Source of the DNA: Streptomyces sp. SKN60
GTDB lineage: Bacteria; Actinomycetota; Actinomycetes; Streptomycetales; Streptomycetaceae
Assembly (NCBI RefSeq): GCF_026236535.1
Contig: NZ_JAHTMW010000021.1
Coordinates: 62,001-126,000 of the forward strand
Direction of reading: 5' to 3'
Length of the DNA: 64,000 bases
Part shown: piece by piece, positions 49,073 through 55,234 of the stretch
How positions within the stretch are numbered: the stretch's first letter is position 1
How the letters are laid out: every line of letters starts with the position of its first letter
Position numbers and translations under genes: made by a program
Notes under the pieces: model-generated
What the model saw: the letters and a program-made list of their open reading frames with translations, nothing else
The model's database searches: none
Told to the model about the DNA's origin: nothing

Positions 49073-50821
49073 TCACCTTCCGGTAACTGTCGCAATCTGA
49101 GACACCGTCCCCGGTGCCGGTGCCGGTGGCGCGGCCGTCGCGTTGCCGTCGATGCCCAGAGCGCGCATTCGCCGGTACAGCGTGGCGCGGCTCATCCCGA
49201 GCCTGCGCGCGGTGTGCACCTTGTTGTCGGCGCAGTCGCGGAGCGCGGCGACGATCGTCTCGTACTCGGCACGCTCCAGCATGCTCAGGCGCCGCACCCG
49301 CGGCGCGACGCGCAGCGCCGGCGGCAGGTCCCGCGGGGTGACGTCACCGGCCGAGCGGTGGTCGAGCACGTGCAGCAGTACCTCCCGCAGCTCGTGCAGG
49401 TTGCCCGGCCACGGGTGCGCGGCCAGGGCCTCCAGCGTTCCCGGCGTGAACCGCAATCGGGCGTCGGGACGCAGCCTCCGAACCAACTCGACGATCAGAG
49501 AGGGGAGTTCCTCGCATCGGGCACGCAGAGGCGGCAGCTCGATCCTCGTCAGGCAGCGCGCGGCCAGCGCGGCGGGCTCGGAGGGAAGCCGGGGGACGGG
49601 GGCGCTGGTGAGGACGGTCCACGGGCCTCCGTGACCGGCCGGGGGGCGCAGCAACCGGGCCGCCTGGACGACGAGTTCGGGGGGCAGCAGCTGGATGTCC
49701 TCGACGAGGACGACATCGGCGCCGTCGTCGGCCGTGAGGCGGGCGGCCAGGTCCGCGGTCCCGGTGCGCACCAGCTCCACGGCGTCCAGTCGGCGGACCA
49801 CAAGGCCCTCCGTGAGCGCGGCGGCAGTGCTCGTCCGGCCGCTGCCGGGCTCGCCGCTGACCAGTACGGGTCTACGGGCCGTCCGGTACCGCTCGAAGTC
49901 CCTCGTCTGTTCCGTCGAGGTCCTTTCCTTCCGGCCGCGCGGTACCGCGGTCCGCGGCTCCGCCGGATCGTGGATCTCGACGAGGATGCCTCCGGTCCCG
50001 GGGACGGGCCGGAAATCGGCGACGACCGTGCGCCCGGACGAGAGCTCCACCTCACGGCGGGCGGACCGCCCGCGTGACGGCAGCTCACCGGCGATGCCCC
50101 GCAGAACCGCGTGGTCGGAAGGGCTGAGCAGCTCCATCGCCGCAGCGCTGGCCATGACGACGCCCTCGTTGAGCGCGGCCACAGCCCGCCGTCCGCCGAT
50201 CGAGGCGTTCTGGTAGGCGCTGAGAAGGCGCTGTTCGGCCTCCCGGGCTCCGTGCAGGAGCCGCTGTTCGATCTCGCGTGCGGCTCGGGTGAGGAAGGGG
50301 GCGAGCAGAGGGTTGGAGAGCTCGGCCGGACAGCTGATGTCCAGGACGCCCTCCAGGCGACCGGTCATCCGGCTGATCAGCGGGTGCCCATAGCAGGAGA
50401 AGGTCTTCAGGGACTCGATGTAGTGCTCCTCGCCCAGCACGGTCACGCCGCGGCGCAGCTCGAACACGGTGGCGATCGAGTTGGTTCCCGTGGTCTCCTC
50501 CAGGAACTGGCTCCCGACGACCACCCCCGCCCGGTCGAAGGCCGACTCCAGAGAGGTCCCGCCGAATCTGCGGGCCACGATCCGCGCCCGGCAGTCGGCG
50601 AGCAGGATCCCGAACCCGGTTCCGTCCAGCTCCTGGGCGACCTGGTCCAGTACCGGGGCGGCGGCGATCAGCAGCCGTCCCCGCCGGTCGAAGTCGTCGC
50701 GGGGCGTGAGGTCGAGCGAGGCGTCCGGACGCAGTCCGCTGCGCAGGGACCGCCGCCAGGACTGGGAGATCTCCGGCCGCAGCCGCGACTCCGCGATGAA
50801 GGATTCGTCCGGTACGCGCAT
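49073..50821 (-). CDS. AcoR-like activator: GAF, degenerate AAA, Fis-type HTH
   Basis: A 582-residue regulator. Residues about 60-200 match the GAF-type sensor of AcoR-like proteins (GTNSIATVFELRRGVTVLGEEHYI). The AAA part has GEPGSGRTS, with Arg in place of the P-loop Lys, and lacks a GAFTGA loop, so sigma-54 contact is not expected. The C-terminal HTH is LRDCADNKVHTARRLGMSRA followed by TLYRRMRALGI. It is first in a reverse-strand run before the aldehyde and alcohol dehydrogenases. Its final codons contain the 49088 motif, so it probably activates that operon and the globin-FIST pair. Confidence 0.85.
   Translation of the reverse strand: MRVPDESFIAESRLRPEISQSWRRSLRSGLRPDASLDLTPRDDFDRRGRLLIAAAPVLDQVAQELDGTGFGILLADCRARIVARRFGGTSLESAFDRAGVVVGSQFLEETTGTNSIATVFELRRGVTVLGEEHYIESLKTFSCYGHPLISRMTGRLEGVLDISCPAELSNPLLAPFLTRAAREIEQRLLHGAREAEQRLLSAYQNASIGGRRAVAALNEGVVMASAAAMELLSPSDHAVLRGIAGELPSRGRSARREVELSSGRTVVADFRPVPGTGGILVEIHDPAEPRTAVPRGRKERTSTEQTRDFERYRTARRPVLVSGEPGSGRTSTAAALTEGLVVRRLDAVELVRTGTADLAARLTADDGADVVLVEDIQLLPPELVVQAARLLRPPAGHGGPWTVLTSAPVPRLPSEPAALAARCLTRIELPPLRARCEELPSLIVELVRRLRPDARLRFTPGTLEALAAHPWPGNLHELREVLLHVLDHRSAGDVTPRDLPPALRVAPRVRRLSMLERAEYETIVAALRDCADNKVHTARRLGMSRATLYRRMRALGIDGNATAAPPAPAPGTVSQIATVTGR
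49088..49104 (-). promoter_or_regulatory. Regulatory motif upstream of the aldehyde dehydrogenase
   Basis: TGTCGCAATCTGAGACA, preceded by GTAAC, is 89 bp upstream of the aldehyde dehydrogenase start and inside the last codons of the AcoR-like gene. It differs at three of 22 positions from 40726-40747 upstream of globin-FIST. An imperfect inverted repeat (TGTCGC/GAGACA) at this distance suits an upstream activating site. Confidence 0.6.
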
Positions 50822-50867
50822 GTCTTTCTCCGATCTCGACCCCGCGGGCTCACAGGTACCGCTGGTG

Positions 50868-50908
50868 GCGGGTCTCCACCACCCCTGGATGGAGAGGCGG
50901 AGACCCGC
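50868..50908 (-). terminator. Candidate terminator after the expansin-like gene
   Basis: GCGGGTCTCC (50868-50877) and GGAGACCCGC (50899-50908) form a perfect 10-bp stem with a 21-base loop, between the expansin-like gene stop (50957) and the start of the AcoR-like gene (50821), both on the reverse strand. Confidence 0.55.
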
Positions 50909-50956
50909 ACGCGATCACGTCGTCACCGGGATGTCAGCCCCGGGCGACGGGGGCGG

Positions 50957-51856
50957 TCAGCACGCGCCGTCGTCGCGCCATACCGCCCAGGAGCTGGGGT
51001 CGTTCGGCACGGCACCGGTCGAGTAGTAGGTCGCGGTGTACTTGTGGCCCGCGTACGAGACGACGTCACCGGGGGAGTAGGACGTGGTCGAGTTCCAGGC
51101 GGTCGGGCAGGTGCCGCCCCCGCCTCCGCTTCCCGCGCTGGTGGTGACGGAGACGCTGTTGGAGGCGCCGGACACGTTCCCGGCGGCGTCGCGGGCCTTC
51201 ACCGAGAAGCTGTACGTGGTGCTCGCGGACAGGCCGGACACGGTGGCGCTCGTACCGGTGACCGTGGAGACCTTCGACGAACCCTGGTAGACGTCGTAAC
51301 CGGTCACGCCCACGTTGTCGGTCGACGCGGACCAGGCGAGCGAGACGCTGGAGGACGTCTTCCCGGTCGAGGACAGGCCGGTCGGCACGGACGGCGCCTG
51401 CGTGTCACCACCGCCACCGCCACCACCGCTGGTGGAGACGAACTTCCAGGTGATGCCGTTGACCACGCCCAGGTCGAGGTTGGCCAGCTTCTGGAACGCG
51501 GTCTTGCTGAGGTCTATGTGCTCGGCGCTGCACGACGGGCACTTGTCCTTGACGGGGACCGTGATCGTCTTGCCGTTGTACGTGACCTGCACGGAGATGC
51601 CCTTGCACAGGTCGTCGTTGTTCGGGTTGGCGGCCGTCCACCACTGGTACGAGACGGCGACCAGGTCCTGGGTGGCTGCGTTGATGGCGGTGCCGCAGGC
51701 GCCGGTGCCCGCGTCGTCGTACCAGGTCATCTTGCCCGTACGGGCTTCGCCGATCGGGATCGCGGCGAAGGCGGGCCCGATACCGAACGCCGTGAAGATC
51801 ACGGCGCCGAGCAGGGCGGTGGCCCACAAGCCTATGCGCTTCAGAGCGCGCTGCAT
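50957..51856 (-). CDS. Secreted expansin-like protein with FnIII and CBM5/12 modules
   Basis: A 299-residue exported protein. AGGAGG precedes ATG 51856. Residues 1-32 are a signal peptide ending AFAA. Residues about 35-135 form a double-psi beta-barrel of the RlpA/EG45/expansin type (GKMTWYDDAGTGACGTAI, VKDKCPSCSAEHIDLSKTAF). A Gly linker, an FnIII domain (about 150-240) and a C-terminal CBM5/12-type chitin-binding module (WNSTTSYSPGDVVSYAGHKY) follow. The barrel may loosen polysaccharide rather than cut it. It is divergent from the chitinase, and its FnIII is nearly the same as that enzyme's. Confidence 0.85.
   Translation of the reverse strand: MQRALKRIGLWATALLGAVIFTAFGIGPAFAAIPIGEARTGKMTWYDDAGTGACGTAINAATQDLVAVSYQWWTAANPNNDDLCKGISVQVTYNGKTITVPVKDKCPSCSAEHIDLSKTAFQKLANLDLGVVNGITWKFVSTSGGGGGGGDTQAPSVPTGLSSTGKTSSSVSLAWSASTDNVGVTGYDVYQGSSKVSTVTGTSATVSGLSASTTYSFSVKARDAAGNVSGASNSVSVTTSAGSGGGGGTCPTAWNSTTSYSPGDVVSYAGHKYTATYYSTGAVPNDPSSWAVWRDDGAC
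51137..51408 (-). repeat. FnIII-coding inverted repeat, left arm
   Basis: This segment codes the FnIII domain of the expansin-like protein and is closely similar, in inverted orientation, to 52944-53215 in the chitinase gene. Runs of 20-26 identical bases occur, for example in the codons for TGYDVYQG. The protein segments match almost fully from VSTVTGTSAT to NSVSVTT. Confidence 0.75.
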
Positions 51857-52442
51857 GCGTCCTCCTGGACTGGTGGGTGAACCGCGCGTCGAAGAACGCG
51901 CGTTGACGGACGCAGAGAACGGGGACGGGGCCGCCCCGGTCAACGCGGTCCGTCGGCGCCGACCGCGTTTCTGCTCGACGAACGGCCTGGAGACCCGGAG
52001 ACGGTCGTGAGGCGGACGTTGCCTTCCCCGGCCCTCCGAGAGGGCGTCGGAGCAGATCAGCCCGGCCCTGTGGGCGGGTCCCGGGGACGTACGCGTGTCC
52101 CGGCGCGAATGGAATCCGAATGGAATCGCGATGCCGGTGTCTTCCGTCCGGCGACCCTGCCCCTGTGGCCGCCGGACGGTCAGAGCTCCGCACCGGAGAC
52201 CGTGAATCCCTCGCTCACCAGGGATTTCAGGCGTACGGCGGTGGGTTCGAGCGCAGTTCCCGGTGGATCTGACGGCACCCGGCGACGAGCGGTGCGACGA
52301 CCAGGCGGCGCACACCGCGCCTTGACCGGGTCATTGGTCCAGGCCAGTGTGTGCGCACCCCGGGACCGACACTCCACGGCGCCGTCGAGCGTTCGTGCGG
52401 GCGGCCGGTCCCCGCCATCCCCCGACTTCCTCTGGAGGTGCG
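51857..52442. other. 586-bp divergent intergenic region of the chitin genes
   Basis: No gene is supported. It separates the expansin-like gene (reverse) from the chitinase (forward) and should hold both promoters. A probable DasR site lies at 52333-52348, on the chitinase side. I see no second site of that type near the expansin-like start. Confidence 0.55.
52333..52348 (+). promoter_or_regulatory. Probable DasR-responsive element (dre)
   Basis: ATTGGTCCAGGCCAGT matches the known Streptomyces consensus ACTGGTCTAGACCAGT at 13 of 16 positions and keeps the GGTC/CC symmetry. It lies 95 bp upstream of the chitinase start. DasR is the GntR-family repressor of chitin and N-acetylglucosamine use; its family site upstream of a chitinase is expected biology. 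Confidence 0.65.
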
Positions 52443-54119
52443 GTGCGTACCCGAATCCGTTTGGTGGCCTCGCTGGGCGCGGCACTCCTCGGCGCGGCGA
52501 CTCTGGTCGCCGTTCCCGGACCCGCGCAGGCCGCGAACCTGCTGACCAACCCGGGCTTCGAATCCGGGACCCTGTCCGGCTGGAGCTGCACGGGCGGCCT
52601 CGGCTCGGTCGTCTCCAGCCCCGTGCACAGTGGCTCCAAGGCACTGGCCGGCGCGGCGAGTTCGAGCGACAACGCCAAGTGCACACAGACCGTCGCGGTC
52701 CAGCCAAGCACCACGTACACCCTGTCGGGGTGGGTCCGCGGCAACTACGTCTACCTGGGCGTCGACGGCGCGTCCGAGACGTGGACCCCGTCCGCGTCCT
52801 CGTACACCCAGCTGACGTACTCCTTCACCACCGGTGCCTCGCAGACCAGTGCGACGATCTACACCCACGGCTGGTACGCGCAGGGCACCTATTACGCCGA
52901 CGACATCAGCCTCGACGGTCCCGGTGGGGGTGGCGGCGGTGTCGACACGCAGGCGCCGTCCGCGCCGGCGAACCTCCAGTCGACCGGCAAGACCTCGTCG
53001 AGCGTCTCGCTCTCATGGAGTGCCGCCACCGACAACGTCGGTGTGACCGGTTACGACGTCTACCAGGGCGCCACCAAGGTCTCCACGGTCACCGGGACCA
53101 GTGCCACCGTCTCCGGTCTGTCCGCGAGCACCACGTACAGCTTCAGCGTGAAGGCCCGGGACGCCGCCGGGAACGTGTCGGGCGCTTCCAACAGCGTCTC
53201 CGTCACCACCGGCGCGAGCGGCGGAGGAGGCGGCACCGGCTTCAAGCAGGCGGCCCCCTACCTCTACCTCGGCTGGGGCAACCCACCGAGCGCGACCTCG
53301 GTGATGAGCTCGACGGGGATCAAGACCTTCACCATGGCCTTCATCCTCTCCTCCGGCGGCTGCAACCCGGCCTGGGACGGCCAGCGCGCGCTCACCGGCG
53401 GCACCGACCAGAGCACGATCAACGCGATCCGCAACGCCGGCGGTGACATCGTCCCGTCGATCGGCGGCTGGTCGGGCAACAAGCTCGGTCCGAACTGCGC
53501 CACCGCGACCGACCTCGCCGGCGCGTACCAGAAGGTCATCGACGCGTACGGGCTCAAGTCCATCGACGTCGACATCGAGAACACCGACGAGTTCGAGAAC
53601 GCGGCCGTGCAGGACAAGATCCTCACCGCCCTCAAGACCGTCAAGGCCAACAACCCCGGTCTCAAGACGATCCTGACCTTCGGAACCTCCACCACCGGCC
53701 CGAACTACTGGGGCAACCGCCTCATCGACCAGTCGAAGGCACTGAACGCGAACATCGACGTGTTCACCGTCATGCCCTTCGACTTCGGTGGCGGCAGCGA
53801 CATGTACGGCAGCACCGTCAACGCCGCCAACGGCCTGAAGAACAAGCTCAAGTCGACCTTCGGCTGGGACGACGCCACCGCGTACGCCCACGTCGGGATC
53901 TCGGGCATGAACGGTCTCTCCGACCAGCAGGAGACCACCTCGCCGACGACCTGGACGCAGATCCGCGACTGGGCCAACACCAACCACATCGCCCGGCTCG
54001 CCTTCTGGGCCGTCAACCGCGACCGGCCGTGCCCCGGCGGCGGTGTCACCTCCAACTGCTCCGGCATCAGCCAGACCGACTGGCAGTTCACCAAGATCAC
54101 GGCCGGCTTCACCGGCTGA
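52443..54119 (+). CDS. GH18 chitinase with N-terminal CBM and FnIII
   Basis: A 558-residue secreted enzyme. GGAGG lies 4-8 bases before GTG 52443; residues 1-40 are a signal peptide ending AQAA. Residues about 40-160 form a jelly-roll carbohydrate-binding module (NLLTNPGFESGTLSGW). An FnIII domain follows (about 168-258), then the GH18 barrel, opening YLYLGWGNPPS, with SIGGWSGN and the catalytic DVDIE (the DxDxE of the family). The layout is that of Streptomyces ChiC/ChiD-type chitinases acting outside the cell. A dre-like site precedes it and a 16-bp hairpin follows it. Confidence 0.92.
   Translation: MRTRIRLVASLGAALLGAATLVAVPGPAQAANLLTNPGFESGTLSGWSCTGGLGSVVSSPVHSGSKALAGAASSSDNAKCTQTVAVQPSTTYTLSGWVRGNYVYLGVDGASETWTPSASSYTQLTYSFTTGASQTSATIYTHGWYAQGTYYADDISLDGPGGGGGGVDTQAPSAPANLQSTGKTSSSVSLSWSAATDNVGVTGYDVYQGATKVSTVTGTSATVSGLSASTTYSFSVKARDAAGNVSGASNSVSVTTGASGGGGGTGFKQAAPYLYLGWGNPPSATSVMSSTGIKTFTMAFILSSGGCNPAWDGQRALTGGTDQSTINAIRNAGGDIVPSIGGWSGNKLGPNCATATDLAGAYQKVIDAYGLKSIDVDIENTDEFENAAVQDKILTALKTVKANNPGLKTILTFGTSTTGPNYWGNRLIDQSKALNANIDVFTVMPFDFGGGSDMYGSTVNAANGLKNKLKSTFGWDDATAYAHVGISGMNGLSDQQETTSPTTWTQIRDWANTNHIARLAFWAVNRDRPCPGGGVTSNCSGISQTDWQFTKITAGFTG
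52944..53215 (+). repeat. FnIII-coding inverted repeat, right arm
   Basis: The FnIII domain of the chitinase; the partner lies at 51137-51408 on the other strand. The similarity is well above that expected for independent FnIII domains, so duplication or gene conversion between the two divergent genes is likely. Confidence 0.75.
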
Positions 54120-54125
54120 CGACCG

Positions 54126-54165
54126 CCGGGCCCGGCCCGAGCCGTCCCACTCGGGCCGGGCCCGG
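54126..54165 (+). terminator. Strong terminator after the chitinase
   Basis: A perfect 16-bp GC stem (54126-54141 with 54150-54165) and an 8-base loop, starting 7 bp after the chitinase stop. It separates that transcript from the lyase-like gene. Confidence 0.75.
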
Positions 54166-54196
54166 CCTCCACCGTGCGTACGAGCGAAGGAGAATC

Positions 54197-55075
54197 ATGG
54201 ACAGAAGGATGTTCCTGGCCGGTGGTGCCGCCGCGGGCGTCACCGTCGCCCTGGCGGGCGCCGGCCTCTGGACGGCGCGCCCCGCGCAGGCGTCGGCGAT
54301 CGGTACGGGCTGGAGCGAGGTCAGCGGCGCCTACAAGGTCCACCAGCCGCCCAACGTGACCCGGCACACCGCCGACAGCACCGGCCTGCACCGCTTCTGG
54401 CTCTACGATACCGATCCCAGCACCTTCCCCGGTCAGGACTCCGGACCGCGCAGCGAGCTCCGCTTCCTCGACGAGTACACCTCGGGCTCGGCGCAGTTCG
54501 AGTGCGACATGAAGATCAGCTCGGGCGCGCACAACGTCTGTGTCCAGCAGGTCTTCGGGGGCGCCACTGCCGCCACGGCGTTCATGGCCCTGGCGATGAA
54601 CACCAACAGCATCAACCACTACGGCACCACACTGATCCACTCCCCGGTGTATGACCAGTGGATCCATCTCAACGTCGTGCACGACGCCGGCGCGGGCAAG
54701 GTGTACGTCTACGTCAACGGGCAGTTGAAGAACACGTTCAACGACCGTGGTGACAACACCCATTATTTCAAGTGCGGGATCTACGGCCGCGCCGGCATGT
54801 CCCCGTACTCGGAGGTCTTCGTCAAGAACATCCATCTCTACCGCAAGAGCGGCGGCGCCTCCCCATCGCCGACCCCGTCTCCGACGTCCACGTCCACCTC
54901 CAGCCCCTCACCCACGCCGACCCCCACCGGGACGACCACATGGGCGGCCGGTGTCGCCTACCGGGTCGGCGACCGCGTGACGTACGCCGGGCTGCTCTAC
55001 TCCTGCCTCCAGGCGCACACCTCCCAGCCGGGCTGGGAGCCGCCCAACGTCCCCGCGCTCTGGCAGCGCGTCTGA
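54197..55075 (+). CDS. Tat-exported polysaccharide-lyase-like protein with CBM5/12
   Basis: A 292-residue secreted protein. AAGGAG precedes ATG 54197. The signal has a twin-arginine pattern (MDRRMFLAGG) and ends AQASA. Residues about 38-215 look like a jelly-roll lyase: FPGQDSGPRSELRFL carries the RSELR signature of alginate/glucuronan lyases, and QVFGG and YVYVNGQLKNTF follow. A Ser/Pro/Thr linker leads to a C-terminal chitin-binding CBM5/12 (WAAGVAYRVGDRVTYAGLLY). I lean to a PL20- or PL7-like lyase; a non-catalytic binding role is possible. Confidence 0.72.
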   Translation: MDRRMFLAGGAAAGVTVALAGAGLWTARPAQASAIGTGWSEVSGAYKVHQPPNVTRHTADSTGLHRFWLYDTDPSTFPGQDSGPRSELRFLDEYTSGSAQFECDMKISSGAHNVCVQQVFGGATAATAFMALAMNTNSINHYGTTLIHSPVYDQWIHLNVVHDAGAGKVYVYVNGQLKNTFNDRGDNTHYFKCGIYGRAGMSPYSEVFVKNIHLYRKSGGASPSPTPSPTSTSTSSPSPTPTPTGTTTWAAGVAYRVGDRVTYAGLLYSCLQAHTSQPGWEPPNVPALWQRV

Positions 55076-55085
55076 GGCACGCCGC

Positions 55086-55116
55086 GGGCCCTGCCTCCCC
55101 CCATGGGGCAGGGCCC
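55086..55116 (+). terminator. Terminator after the lyase-like gene
   Basis: GGGCCCTGCC (55086-55095) and GGCAGGGCCC (55107-55116) form a perfect 10-bp stem, extended inside by C/G pairs, 10 bp after the stop. Confidence 0.7.
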
Positions 55117-55234
55117 ACCTCGTCCGGTCGCCACCACGGGCGCGGAACACCCCATTCCCACACGTCCCCACAAGTCCTACGCTGAGCGATCACCTGCCGG
55201 TTACAGGACGTGAAGGGGTGGGACGCACACCTTG

